The notes below the pieces were generated by a model that saw nothing but the letters and a program-made list of their open reading frames with translations, did no database searches and was not told the DNA's origin. This document shows positions 54,259-64,000 of a stretch of 64,000 bases of DNA, piece after piece. Within the stretch, counting starts at the first letter, position 1; each line of letters begins with the position of its first letter. A program made the position numbers and the translations under genes. The stretch comes from Strigamia acuminata. Lineage: Eukaryota > Arthropoda > Chilopoda > Geophilomorpha > Linotaeniidae. The DNA lies in contig OX442314.1 of NCBI GenBank assembly GCA_949358305.1, positions 6,263,087 to 6,327,086 of the forward strand. The letters are read 5' to 3'.

Positions 54259-55776
54259 CTATTCCTTCTTTTCGACATCAGTCGAATCTTTCTCTTCCTT
54301 CTTCTCGACTTCAGTAGAAGTCAGGAGATCGGACTCTTCAGTCGCTTCAGTCAAAGCGGCAGAAAACACAGCTTCTACGGAAGCTTCCATTTCGTCCGGG
54401 CTCGGCGGCGGAAACGGCATGTCGTCGAAAAACTCGGCCACGAAATCGACGACTGAAGGTAGTTCTTCAGCATCCTCGAACTGTGCCTCGTCCGAAGTTT
54501 CAGACTTAGGTGCGATAGGAGCGCTCGACACGTCGATTACGACCGCTGGAGGATCCTCCACGGGTTTAGACGACGCTTCTACAGCCTGTTGAAGCTTACG
54601 AGCTCGCCCTCGTGCCAAGATATTGGTTCGCTGAACCTTGGCAATTTCCTTGGCTCGGTCGAGCGTGAGGCAGCCTCGACCACGCGACATCGTTCTTGGT
54701 CGAACGAATTCTTCTTGCACCTCGCTTCCAACGCTTTCAGTGGCCTGGACAGTTTCAGTAGAAACTTCGGAGTCCTCGGACAGTGGTGGCGATTGTCGAA
54801 GGAGTTCGACTCTTACGCCGGCGTTGGCTTCAGCACGGGTCCAGGTGAGGAAACGCGGGTCGATGTACACAGCCTCGCCACGGCTGTTTAGAAACAATCG
54901 GCACTTGGGGCAGTGAGCCCAACATCGCTTCTCGTTCGGCTTAATGCCTTTCACCACGTGGGGTTGAACCTCCTTGCGCCACGGCTCCGAACGCGGTCGC
55001 GTTTTCCTTCCACGGCAGTTTGGACAACGCATTAAAGAAGAACCTGCGGATGCACCGCAGCACCACCCACAGCCGACGCAAAATGGGCAGATCGTCTCTG
55101 TTGCCTGGTCCGTCACGATGTTATCGTGAGGTATTCCGGCTGCCATGTCTCGTTCGCACTGCTCCTTGCGCAGGCGGGCCTTCTCGTCCTTCTTTCGTGC
55201 CTTATTGGCCGCTCGGTACTCGCGGTTGCGAGAAACAGGCTCCGAAAAACGCAAAGCGCCCGGCGGCGGCTCATTCCATCCGTATTCTGATGCAGAAGAC
55301 TCAGCACCAGCAGGAAGATGCGTAACAGACGCTGATTGTCCCGTCACAGTCGGTGCAGCCGCATTCGACGTGTTGGCGACGGTGGGTGCCACGCTTGCAG
55401 TTGGCGGCCGAAATTCTGGCGAATGTGGGGCCAACGGGACGTTGATAACGTTCGCAGGCGGAAATGCTACCTGGGCCAACGGGGCCAATTGCGCCGACTC
55501 ATAAACAGTTGGCTGCGCAGAAGTGGACGGGGCCTGCATCATCGCGTTTAAGTCGAGCGGAAATCCGTCCGGATGGACACTGAGCCAATTAAGCGTTGCG
55601 AGTTGCAGCGGCGTCAGGGCGTACATCGAGGCGGGCGCCGTCGGTATCGGTTGGGCCCTCATGTAAGCACGTTCCGCTGAACGGCGTTGCTCGTCACTAG
55701 ACGAGGTGGACGAGCTGGAGCTTTCATGACGGTGTCGTCGATGACTCCGTTTCGAACGGTGTTTACCGCTTCCCAT
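54259..55776 (-). CDS. Third ORF of Gypsy-B (505 aa), six-cysteine protein of unknown function
   Basis: Placed between pol and the 3' LTR like the Gypsy-A ORF3. The true ATG is taken as the one coding MGSGKHRSK; the frame is open four codons upstream but only from a TTG. CTGCAG stands directly before this ATG and could be a splice acceptor. The N-terminus is basic with an Arg/His/Ser tract, the middle rich in Ala and Pro. The conserved domain at about 225-310 contains CPFCVGCGW, CPNCRGRK, W-x2-E-x2-P-x2-VKG, W-x2-C-x2-C and AVYIDP, matching Gypsy-A residue for residue at key positions. The C-terminus is acidic. No signal peptide or membrane helix. Confidence 0.85.
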   Translation of the reverse strand: MGSGKHRSKRSHRRHRHESSSSSTSSSDEQRRSAERAYMRAQPIPTAPASMYALTPLQLATLNWLSVHPDGFPLDLNAMMQAPSTSAQPTVYESAQLAPLAQVAFPPANVINVPLAPHSPEFRPPTASVAPTVANTSNAAAPTVTGQSASVTHLPAGAESSASEYGWNEPPPGALRFSEPVSRNREYRAANKARKKDEKARLRKEQCERDMAAGIPHDNIVTDQATETICPFCVGCGWCCGASAGSSLMRCPNCRGRKTRPRSEPWRKEVQPHVVKGIKPNEKRCWAHCPKCRLFLNSRGEAVYIDPRFLTWTRAEANAGVRVELLRQSPPLSEDSEVSTETVQATESVGSEVQEEFVRPRTMSRGRGCLTLDRAKEIAKVQRTNILARGRARKLQQAVEASSKPVEDPPAVVIDVSSAPIAPKSETSDEAQFEDAEELPSVVDFVAEFFDDMPFPPPSPDEMEASVEAVFSAALTEATEESDLLTSTEVEKKEEKDSTDVEKKE

Positions 55777-56828
55777 CTGCAGACGCAAATAAATTATTTT
55801 ATTAAAAATAATTCCACTCTAAATAGCCATTCCTTGAGTCCAAAGAATTAAAACGTATTGTTCGCAACGAAAAATACACAACTCGAGTTATTTATAACCC
55901 TTAACACGTGACACTAATGAGTCACATTCCCCTTGTGTTTATGACACGAGAATGGACTCGCCGGCAAAGATTTTCATCGAAAATCGCAACTTGTTGATTT
56001 TTCAAAAGAAAAAATCCCCTTAGTTTTGTAAACTATTTAACCCAACTTCCGAGTATCAAAGATAACTTTTCGTATTAATTAATTAACACTTAGTCTAATA
56101 AATATCTTACATCGAAAATTCATCGCCAAATAATTTATGCAAGCCTCGACCGCGACTTGATTTAAATAATTAGTGCCTACGTACTTAAATTTAATAATTC
56201 ATTATTAAAATTTAACCCAACTATTCGACTGAATAGTTAAACTTCCAAGGTGATTTAATGCCGATTCACGCTTATAACAACACGTGAATTTCTAACTCTT
56301 ATCGGGACGCCGATATTTTCAATTGTTGCGAACAATTTTCTAATTCTTTAGTCAAAGAATATTAACGAAAACTACTTACAATTAGGAGCTAGTTTTCCTG
56401 GTTTGAAGTCGGCTAAATGAATTAGCGTCGAAAATTCTCGAGTCGAAAAGTGAAGACGGGTCGAAGGGACGAAGTCACTAGTATCCGTGTGTATTACGAA
56501 GTGTTTGTGTGCAATGAACCCTGGGAATTTTATTCCCTATTAATTGTCGGGTTCGAGGTTTAATCACACCTCGTAAGTCTCGTACCTTCGTAATTACGCG
56601 AGATTATCACTTTTCAAAGTAATTCTCTGTATTTTGGTTAAAATACATGTAAATACGACCAAAAATTAAAATATTCTATCGAATATTTAATTCATCGCAA
56701 CAAATTCATATTTTAATATAAATTTCAATAAATATCGTAATATCTTGTCCCCCGGTGTTGAGATTATAAATCACTACACCTGTCAGACATGTAAATAATT
56801 ACAGTCTTCAAGTTTTGAATAAAACTTA
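55777..56828 (-). other. Noncoding spacer between pol and ORF3, Gypsy-B
   Basis: About 1 kb, AT-rich, no gene. Confidence 0.6.
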
Positions 56829-59800
56829 TTAATTCCAACAGAACTTTGAGGCTTTTCCTCGTTGTTGATATGGTTTTTTAAATACTGCAGTGATGTTTCG
56901 TACGAAATTTTCATCTGCATATTTAGGATTTGGCCTTCGCTCTCGTCGAGGACGAAGGCTAGTTCGCGGAACTACCGGTTGGGGTTTGCGGGGTTTCCGA
57001 GGTGGTTTCTTTGGAGTTTCACCTCTTTTCAACGCCGCTTTCCTTTCCATAGCAGTTAAGCGTTGTCTATGTCTATGTTTAGACTTTGAGGGCGCAGATT
57101 TGTCAATCTGCACTGAAGTTGAGTCGGATAATTCCATTGGAATTTCTGAGGAAATTTCAGGAATTAATTCCATTTCCTCAGCATCCGGAAGTTGATTACT
57201 TTCGTCCATCCATTTAGGATTTTCTTGAGGCGAGTAAGAGGCGGACTTTTGTCCTACTTTCCAAGTCTCAATCGGGTACGAAGGCGTATAGGGGTACAAC
57301 GCTTTAATGTTCACTGATTTTTCGATCGAACCATCAGATAATTTGCGTAATTTATACGCTCCGCCTGGAAGTACTTTAGTAATCTCCCACGGGCCATCTC
57401 TCTTCTCCGCGAAACCAGCAGAAATATTTTTATCTGCGCACGAGAGAATGTGAGTTTGTTTCCAAACTAAATCTCCAACTTCGAACTCCGTAATTACGAA
57501 CTTTTGTTCGTGTATTTTTCTATGCCGCTCAAAATTCAGTTGAATTCTACGATGCATCTCTTGATGCGATCTGCGCAATACATCCAATAGTACTCTGACA
57601 TATTTTTCTGGGTTTTCTTTGTCAAATGGATTGGCATGTTTGATAATCCTTGGATCGAAAGGTAATGTTACGATTCGTCCCGTGTTCAGTAACATCGGGC
57701 TTGAGCCCGTTGCCGCTGAGACATTATTTCTCATCGCGAACGCGAATTCGTCTAAATATCGTGGCCATTGCGTGTGCACATCTGTGTACAGGGCCAGCAT
57801 CGTCTTTATATCTCTATTGGCTCGCTCTGTCGGGTTCGCCTGGGCATGATACGTGCTCGTATGAGACGGGCGAATGTTGTACATTTCGCAATACTCATTG
57901 TAAATATCGGAAACAAATTGTTTTCCGTTATCGCTCACAATCTTTTTGGGGTGTCCCCATCTGTTTGTAACAGATCTTAATTCTTGAACGCAGTTAGCGC
58001 TCGTGGCTTTGGTCAAAGCCTTAATTTCAACGAACTTGGTACAATTGTCAATAATGACAAAAATATACTGGTTTTGGGACCTTCCCGCGGGTTTTGGGCC
58101 CATCAAGTCCATGTTAATACATTCCCAAGGATTGGTCATGTTGTGTGGTGTGTAAGGAGCCGCGTGCCTTTTCTGTTGAATAGGCTTGTACTGAGCACAG
58201 TGCGTGCAGCTTTTGACGTAGTTCCTGACACTTCTACTCATACCAGGCCAGAAATATATTAAACGAGTTTTCTCAAGCGTCTTACTCATCCCAGCGTGAC
58301 CGCTTAGGGGGTGGCCGTGACAAGCAAAGAGTACTCGTTTTACGAGTGAACTGGGTACAACGGCTTTAAAGCCATTTCCCGAATCGTTTAATTCCTCTTC
58401 GAACGAAGGGTTAAAATAGATGATCATTTGATCACCATCAACTTCTTTTTTGTCCAAACAATAGTTTTTGACTTTGTTTTTCCATTCTTTTATTTCAGAT
58501 TGTGGTATCCCAACAACCTTGTCATTCAATAAATATTCTCGAATGCGTTTGCATTCAATATCTAGTAACTGAGCATCTATTATTTCTCTCCTTGTAGGAG
58601 GGACTTCTTTAAGTACTTCAGTCAACGCACTGTACAAGGTTTCTTGTACTTCCTCCCCCTCCTTTTCTTCAGAACATTCTTTAGAATTTTCTGAAAAATA
58701 GGAACGCACACTAGCCAAATATTCTCGTTTCTCCGGGGCACGATTTAATGAAACAGAAGGATTTCCGTCCCACTCAGGCCAGTATTGTTTAATTTCAACA
58801 GGTTCCACATGATCACGAAGAGGAATGTCTTCCTCTGTTAGTGGGGCTCTAGAAAGTGCATCTGCAACTTGGTTAGCAGCACCCTTTCGAAAAACAATTT
58901 TAAAATTTCCACATTGGATTCTTAAGGCCCATCGGCCAAATTTCCCAGATGGTTCAGGCGTTCGCATCAACCATTTCAGTGCTTCTGCATCTGACTCTAA
59001 AGTGAATGTACCATATTCGAGATATGGTTTAAATCGATCAATAGCCCACACGACTGCGAGACATTCGAGTTCCGGCGTTGTATAACGCTTCTCCGCTCCA
59101 CGTAAAACTCTGCTTGCATAAGCTACAGGTCTGGGTACAGAAATGTTTTTCTGCTTCTTTTCATCGAATATATCGACGTCTTGGCAAAGGACAGCTCCTA
59201 AGCCTTCATGTGAAGCGTCAGTCATGACAACAAATGGCAAAGTCATATCTGGTTTGTGTAGACAATTGTCGCCACAAAGTAGCTCTTTAATTTTATTAAA
59301 CGCTTCTGTCTGCTCATCTCCCCATTCAAATGGAGTTTTCTCATTCATCATACGTGTGTATGGTGCGGCAATAGTTCCGTGATTTGGAACAAACTTCCTG
59401 AAGAAGTTAGTCATGCCGTGAAAGCGCTGAATGTCTTTAGCACACGTGGGGGTCGGAAATTTCATGATCGCCGATATTTTATCGGGATCACCGAAGAGAC
59501 CTTCGGGTTTAATCCAGTGGCCCAAGAATTTTAATTCTGTACGCCCAAAACGAGATTTCGCTTTATTTATTGTCATGTTGGCTTGGTTAAGCCTTTCCAA
59601 AACATCTCGAACATGTTTGAGATGATCATCCCAATTATCTGAATATACAATTACGTCATCCAAATAAACTAACGCGTAGTCTTGTAAAGCTGAGCCTAAA
59701 ATGCCTTCCATCAGACGCTGGAAAGTACAAGGCGCATTGCAAAGGCCGAACGGCATTCGCACAAATTGATAAGGGCCGTTTGGCGTATAAAACGCCGTTT

Positions 59801-61028
59801 TTGGACGATCTTCCTTACACATTTCGACTTGGTAGTAACCTTTAACAAGGTCAATAGACGTAAAATACTTTGCCGGACCAGTATTATGCAACAAAAGGTC
59901 AATACTTGGCATTTGTATTACTTCGACTTCAGTGATGGCATTTAGCCACCGGTAGTCAATGCACATCCTATACGAGCCGTCAGGCTTCGCAACAATGACG
60001 GGATGACTTATGAAGGGCCCTTTGGCCTTTTCAATGAGTCCATCCTGTTCCAATTCTGCAGCTAGTTTGGTCATAATGGCTCTCTTGGCCGGGTTATACA
60101 TTCTATACTGCATTTTGGGCAATGAATGCCCTTCTTTGAACTTAATACGATGTTGGGTCACGTTAGTGCACCCAACTTGATCACGAAATACATTCGGTAT
60201 CGAGTTAACCACTTCGCGAAGTGCTAGTCTTTGTTCTGGAGTGCAGTCGCTCTCCTCAACTAATTTTTCATCCCAAGTTAATACAGGGGTGTCTGTTAAC
60301 TCAATCGAGTTGAGAGTGGACGACAGTCCTAAATAATCGAAAGTAATTCGATTTAACGGGGCGAGGGCCAAATTGGCTTCCTCCGATTCATAAGGAGCGG
60401 ACCAATTAGGTTTATCTGCACAAGAGAACTCTTGTAAATGTGGATGCGGACTAATTTTCTGTCTGCGCATGAAATTGTGACCAAGTATCAAGCCACAAAC
60501 TCGTTTTGCTAAAACGATGAAATTCATTGGTGTAAATTCATCAGCCCATTGTACGCACAAAGTTATTTGTCCGACAGGCTTGTGTGCTACGCCTACAGCA
60601 TTAACCATCATATTTCTGGGGGCCTCTTGCAAAAATTCTGGCAAAGCCTGAGTTTCAGACAAGAGTTGTTCCCCAATGTAACATTGAGATGCTCCTGTAT
60701 CCATGAGCGCGTTGTAGGTGAGCCCACCAATTGTGATCTTCATTCGAGGATCATCTTTATTATTACCTAAAGTAATATTGTGCAAATTATTACCACCTAT
60801 GACTCGATTGAGTCGGCGGAGTCTACAGAATTTCTTCGTGTAGCACTTGTGTGGAAACAATGTCAGATTTTTTAATTGTTCTGTCATTTCTTGCAGATTT
60901 TCCTCTACTCCGCCACTATGACTAGTGGCTATGTCTAGACAAACAGTGTCTACATCCATAAATAAAGTCTCCGATGTAGCATTAGCTACTTCTGGGGGAT
61001 GGAATAAACCTTCGTCCCCCGGATCTAG
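56829..61028 (-). CDS. pol: Pol polyprotein of Gypsy-B (protease, reverse transcriptase, RNase H, integrase)
   Basis: Read in the -1 frame from the slippery site (61028); the first ATG in the frame is at 60959. Counting from that Met: protease DTG at about 86, reverse transcriptase with YLDD at about 433, RNase H TDAS at about 579 and ESDA later. The integrase HHCC region (HGHPLSGHAGM, CTHCAQYKP) is at about 876-925, and the catalytic core has Asp in MDLMGP, Asp in SDNGKQ and Glu in ERANR (34 residues apart). The C-terminal tail is rich in Lys, Arg and Pro, ending with a RRPNPKY motif. Intact. Confidence 0.93.
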   Translation of the reverse strand, partial: LDPGDEGLFHPPEVANATSETLFMDVDTVCLDIATSHSGGVEENLQEMTEQLKNLTLFPHKCYTKKFCRLRRLNRVIGGNNLHNITLGNNKDDPRMKITIGGLTYNALMDTGASQCYIGEQLLSETQALPEFLQEAPRNMMVNAVGVAHKPVGQITLCVQWADEFTPMNFIVLAKRVCGLILGHNFMRRQKISPHPHLQEFSCADKPNWSAPYESEEANLALAPLNRITFDYLGLSSTLNSIELTDTPVLTWDEKLVEESDCTPEQRLALREVVNSIPNVFRDQVGCTNVTQHRIKFKEGHSLPKMQYRMYNPAKRAIMTKLAAELEQDGLIEKAKGPFISHPVIVAKPDGSYRMCIDYRWLNAITEVEVIQMPSIDLLLHNTGPAKYFTSIDLVKGYYQVEMCKEDRPKTAFYTPNGPYQFVRMPFGLCNAPCTFQRLMEGILGSALQDYALVYLDDVIVYSDNWDDHLKHVRDVLERLNQANMTINKAKSRFGRTELKFLGHWIKPEGLFGDPDKISAIMKFPTPTCAKDIQRFHGMTNFFRKFVPNHGTIAAPYTRMMNEKTPFEWGDEQTEAFNKIKELLCGDNCLHKPDMTLPFVVMTDASHEGLGAVLCQDVDIFDEKKQKNISVPRPVAYASRVLRGAEKRYTTPELECLAVVWAIDRFKPYLEYGTFTLESDAEALKWLMRTPEPSGKFGRWALRIQCGNFKIVFRKGAANQVADALSRAPLTEEDIPLRDHVEPVEIKQYWPEWDGNPSVSLNRAPEKREYLASVRSYFSENSKECSEEKEGEEVQETLYSALTEVLKEVPPTRREIIDAQLLDIECKRIREYLLNDKVVGIPQSEIKEWKNKVKNYCLDKKEVDGDQMIIYFNPSFEEELNDSGNGFKAVVPSSLVKRVLFACHGHPLSGHAGMSKTLEKTRLIYFWPGMSRSVRNYVKSCTHCAQYKPIQQKRHAAPYTPHNMTNPWECINMDLMGPKPAGRSQNQYIFVIIDNCTKFVEIKALTKATSANCVQELRSVTNRWGHPKKIVSDNGKQFVSDIYNEYCEMYNIRPSHTSTYHAQANPTERANRDIKTMLALYTDVHTQWPRYLDEFAFAMRNNVSAATGSSPMLLNTGRIVTLPFDPRIIKHANPFDKENPEKYVRVLLDVLRRSHQEMHRRIQLNFERHRKIHEQKFVITEFEVGDLVWKQTHILSCADKNISAGFAEKRDGPWEITKVLPGGAYKLRKLSDGSIEKSVNIKALYPYTPSYPIETWKVGQKSASYSPQENPKWMDESNQLPDAEEMELIPEISSEIPMELSDSTSVQIDKSAPSKSKHRHRQRLTAMERKAALKRGETPKKPPRKPRKPQPVVPRTSLRPRRERRPNPKYADENFVRNITAVFKKPYQQRGKASKFCWN

Positions 61029-61034
61029 TTTTTT
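60994..61034 (-). promoter_or_regulatory. -1 ribosomal frameshift signal, Gypsy-B
   Basis: A AAA AAC (61034-61028) directly precedes the gag TAG. A 7-nt spacer is followed by stem arms GGGGGA (61020-61015) and TCCCCC (60999-60994) around a 15-nt loop. Same heptamer and spacer as Gypsy-A; the stem is shorter. Confidence 0.8.
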
Positions 61035-63241
61035 GGACTAGTCGCACTTGAATCAGCAGATTCGGGTTTGGTCAAAGTCTTGACCATTTCTGCCAACGAG
61101 TTAGTCAGCGAAGTTTGTAACTTATTTTCAAAAGTATTAAATTTAGCATCTAGTGTTGCATCCAACACTTCTTGAGTTATCCATCTGTTATTAGGACGTT
61201 TAGAAGTAGGATCCACAGTCGGGGAATCCGGCGTACTTCGTTTTTGCAACTCTTCAGAGTTGAAATTTGCACGTGGTTTTAAATCGGGACATTCTCGACG
61301 CATGTGTCCTGGTTTCTTACAGTGGTAACAAACTAATTGACCACGTCTGGTCTGATCCACTACTCCATTTATTAAATAAACGGCCTCGCATTCCTCAGGT
61401 AACTCTTCTTCACAAATATTAAGTTGTTCTTGTGAATCCAAAGTTAAAGATTTAACATTTGTCTTCGACTGAGGACGTGTGTCAGTTTTCCGAGGTGGGA
61501 AAACGACTGGTTTGGAAATATTTTCCCTTGCTCCATTCGCTGTACGACTGTACAAGCCTTTATTTTTTGTTATGACGGTATAAATCTCTGTCAGAGGTAA
61601 ATCCGCTATGCCTTGCGTATGCAAAAGCAAATCATTAGCAGGAGTTACACTCCCGATAAAAAGACAACCAGCCCCTTTTGCATCAAGACTGTCTTGTAAT
61701 ATCCATAACTGGTAATATTTGTGCATAAAGTCGTAAAGACTTTCTGTTTCCAGTTGTTTCAACTTAGTTAGTTGGTTCGTCCGCTCTTGTCGAGTGGCTA
61801 CAAACCGTTCTTTGAACGCCTGTTCAAATACTTCCCAAGATATGAAATCTTCTCTCCTTTCGTGAAACCAACCATGCGCTTGCTCGGTTAAATAACCGGC
61901 CACGCCTTTAACCAGCATGTCATCGAGTGACATGTTTCGCAGGAAAGCGACATTTTTTACAATATTGAGAAAGCGTTCGCTTTCTTCTGCTTTTCCGGAG
62001 AATACCGGGATATCTGGTGGTTTCAAACAGTTAGTTTGAGGGACAGCGGCGGAACTTTTTCCTGCCTGCATCAACTTGTGCATGGTCGTGGCAATTGACG
62101 CGAGGTCATCAGCCGTCATTCCAAAGCTACTGGGGGGGCGTGAATTGTCATTTGACGATCCGCCATTATTTGGTTGACTCGAGTTATTTTGACTTGAGCC
62201 ACCACTATTGGGGTTGAAATTATTCGACCCTCCTTGATTTGACCTGCTGTGGTTACCAAGGTTCGAATGGTTATTCGAATTGCCTTGGTTCCCATAATTC
62301 GAATGATTATTAGAATTACCCTGATTGTCAAAATTCGGACGGTTGTTCGAACTTTCTTGATTACCAAAATTCGGACGATAGTTCGAATTACCTGGTGTAC
62401 CTCGATTCAAATAGTTATTTGAATTTCCTGGAGTTCCAGTAGAAGGATTATTTGGGTTATTCGAGTTCGGAGGAACTGGGTGACCCCTTTGCATGTTAGG
62501 TGCTGGACTAGAATTGTTTGCAAATCTAGAGTTTGGGTCAAAACGACGGTTTGGACCTCTTGTCGCACCTGAATTTGGGTTCAAATTTCCAGCGAGATTC
62601 GGACAACTATTTGATCCGTTTGGAAAACTTGGATTAGGGTTGGCCATATTAGGCGGACCCAAATTCGCTCTGTTGAACGTATTTTCAAAGTTCTCTGGAT
62701 TTGTAAATCCTCTTTGTTGATTGCGAGCGAAGTTATTCGCTCGTAATCGTTGTTGGAAAGCACGATTAAAATCTCCTGGTGTCAAATTCGACTGATCTTG
62801 ACGAGGAGGTTGTGCATTTTTATTTCTATATCTAGAAATAGGCGTCGAAGGAGTGGGACTAAAATTATTTAATCTTTGGCTGGCTGGGGAATGGGTTTGC
62901 TCCGACGTAGCACGAGGTGCGTGCACAAAATCTAACACTTCGGTCAAAGATCTAAATTGGTTTGGGTTCAAACCGTGATCCTGACAAAATAATAGACCGC
63001 CTCGGCCTAAATGAGAACCTTCAGGAATGCATTCCTCTTCTCCAGGCGGAGTAGGTTCACGTGGAGCCCTATTCTCTCCAGATGGTCCGGCTGTTTCATT
63101 TGAAACGCCATTATGGACCGCGTGGTTTTCCACTTCTTCAGTTCCATTAGGAACAGGTACAAACCCGGATAGATTCATTCCACCGGTCAAACAAGTTCTT
63201 TCCTTACCACGGGTGTTCATGTGATGCTGGTTATTAGTCAT
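61025..63241 (-). CDS. gag: Gag polyprotein of Gypsy-B (738 aa)
   Basis: The N-terminal part carries a long Asn, Gly, Pro and Ser-rich region (about 160-375), with short repeats of the GNSNN type. The capsid-like region follows at about 405-540 (WFHERRED, ETESLYDFMHKYY). A CCHC knuckle (CYHCKKPGHMRREC) lies near residues 640-655. It ends SPKN then TAG, with the slippery heptamer forming the last codons. First ATG taken as start. Confidence 0.92.
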   Translation of the reverse strand: MTNNQHHMNTRGKERTCLTGGMNLSGFVPVPNGTEEVENHAVHNGVSNETAGPSGENRAPREPTPPGEEECIPEGSHLGRGGLLFCQDHGLNPNQFRSLTEVLDFVHAPRATSEQTHSPASQRLNNFSPTPSTPISRYRNKNAQPPRQDQSNLTPGDFNRAFQQRLRANNFARNQQRGFTNPENFENTFNRANLGPPNMANPNPSFPNGSNSCPNLAGNLNPNSGATRGPNRRFDPNSRFANNSSPAPNMQRGHPVPPNSNNPNNPSTGTPGNSNNYLNRGTPGNSNYRPNFGNQESSNNRPNFDNQGNSNNHSNYGNQGNSNNHSNLGNHSRSNQGGSNNFNPNSGGSSQNNSSQPNNGGSSNDNSRPPSSFGMTADDLASIATTMHKLMQAGKSSAAVPQTNCLKPPDIPVFSGKAEESERFLNIVKNVAFLRNMSLDDMLVKGVAGYLTEQAHGWFHERREDFISWEVFEQAFKERFVATRQERTNQLTKLKQLETESLYDFMHKYYQLWILQDSLDAKGAGCLFIGSVTPANDLLLHTQGIADLPLTEIYTVITKNKGLYSRTANGARENISKPVVFPPRKTDTRPQSKTNVKSLTLDSQEQLNICEEELPEECEAVYLINGVVDQTRRGQLVCYHCKKPGHMRRECPDLKPRANFNSEELQKRSTPDSPTVDPTSKRPNNRWITQEVLDATLDAKFNTFENKLQTSLTNSLAEMVKTLTKPESADSSATSPKN

Positions 63242-64000
63242 AACTAAACTTGAAACTAAAAAAATTTCCTAAGCCTGAGAGATAACGATGAAGTTGCAAA
63301 CGTTCAGGAGGATCGCAAACGAAGCAGTGGTCACACTAGTTCGAAAGGAAGTAAGGGTACTTCGATACACCTCTCTGATTGGTCGAGTGTCAACGCTAGT
63401 CTCGCGAGAGTCCAATCTCGTCCGAGATTGGTGGAAATCATCAAGTTCGTGGAACCGTAATCTTGACAGATTCCAGTGTTATGACGTAGTCACCAAACAA
63501 AATGGATACTTTTCAAAGTATTTTAAAATATCACCGCATTTATTAATAAATGAATGATCACCTTTAGGGAATTTTTTAAAGTTTTAAAACTCGTAATTTC
63601 GAAAGACGCGCCGATTCGTTTGAATCGACGGCTTTTCTGCACAACACGGGTTGCTAGGCAACACAACAGCGAGAATTCTTCTTCGCTAAAAATTCGAATG
63701 GTATTCCATTCGTCAAATTCGATTTCAATAGCTTGAGATCACGATTTTTAACCAACATTTTAATGTAGATCAAGTCTGTAAAATAAGGTAAACCCATTTT
63801 GAAATAAAATATAAATTTTAATTCCTTTGAAAAATGTTAATTTTCTTTCTTATTTATTTAGGCAAATAAATTTAGGTTTAACTTGAAGTCTCAAGCAAAA
63901 TACATATAAAAGAATATTCTAAAATTAAAACAACTGTTAAATTGATAGAATTCTTTAAGAATTTCGTCAAAAGTCAACTTTTCAAAATTAGGCCCGGCCG
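63242..64000 (-). other. Untranslated leader of Gypsy-B upstream of gag
   Basis: No gene and no recognisable LTR border. Around 63610-63665 the text (CGACGGCTTTTCTG, GGGTTGCTAGGCAAC) resembles 53665-53710 near the 3' end of the element, a weak internal duplication. Confidence 0.5.

Larger units (their letters stand above)
51925..64000 (-). mobile_element. Ty3/gypsy-type retrotransposon Gypsy-B, 5' end outside the window
   Basis: Minus-strand order from the window end: leader, gag, pol (-1 frame), ORF3, polypurine tract, 3' LTR. It is the same lineage as Gypsy-A but clearly divergent in protein and DNA. The 5' LTR is not within 63242-64000. All three ORFs are intact. Confidence 0.9.

Overview
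The window looks like nuclear DNA of an invertebrate animal, probably an arthropod, though the species cannot be fixed from sequence alone. It is AT-rich. Host genes have short GT-AG introns, host coding sequence belongs to the DEG/ENaC sodium-channel family (found only in animals), and most of the window is made of transposable elements: LTR retrotransposons, a Mutator-like element, and piggyBac-, hAT- and TIR-type non-autonomous elements. No bacterial genes, rRNA, tRNA or CRISPR were seen.

Layout. 1-20570: a tandem array of a large Ty3/gypsy-type element ('Gypsy-A', minus strand) whose units share LTRs; one complete 13.77 kb copy (5690-19458) is flanked by partial copies on both sides. 20571-22756: 5' half of a DEG/ENaC gene (DEG-1, minus), whose fifth intron holds a dispersed repeat and runs into the gypsy array. 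23033-23918: a long imperfect palindrome. 24272-33229: a complete ~9 kb Mutator-like DNA transposon with an intact transposase fused to a RING finger, long terminal inverted repeats filled with 54-bp tandem repeats, and an 8-bp target duplication. 33594-39335: DEG-2, complete. 39948-41655: dead copia-like fragment. 43187-44631: solo LTR with a 4-bp target duplication. 45194-50091: DEG-3, complete. 51925-64000: a second gypsy-type element ('Gypsy-B', minus), whose 5' LTR lies outside the window.

The main biological find is that DEG-2 and DEG-3, when exons are joined at GT-AG sites, give single uninterrupted proteins (812 and 796 residues) containing TWO complete DEG/ENaC units in tandem: TM1-ectodomain-TM2-short cytosolic linker-TM1-ectodomain-TM2. 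Exon 6 encodes the pore helix TM2 of unit 1 and TM1 of unit 2 in one continuous reading frame. Intron phases repeat in the same order (0,1,0,0,2) in both halves of DEG-2, so the protein arose by internal duplication of an intron-containing channel gene. DEG-1 has the same first five exons.

The second find is in the retrotransposons. Gypsy-A and Gypsy-B are divergent in sequence yet share (i) a third ORF between pol and the 3' LTR that is not an envelope but has a conserved six-cysteine domain, (ii) an identical A AAA AAC slippery heptamer directly before the gag stop, followed by a 7-nt spacer and a G-rich stem-loop, placing pol in the -1 frame, and (iii) a palindrome at the same place in the LTR. 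All splice sites, ORFs and repeats were read by eye; nothing was computed or searched.
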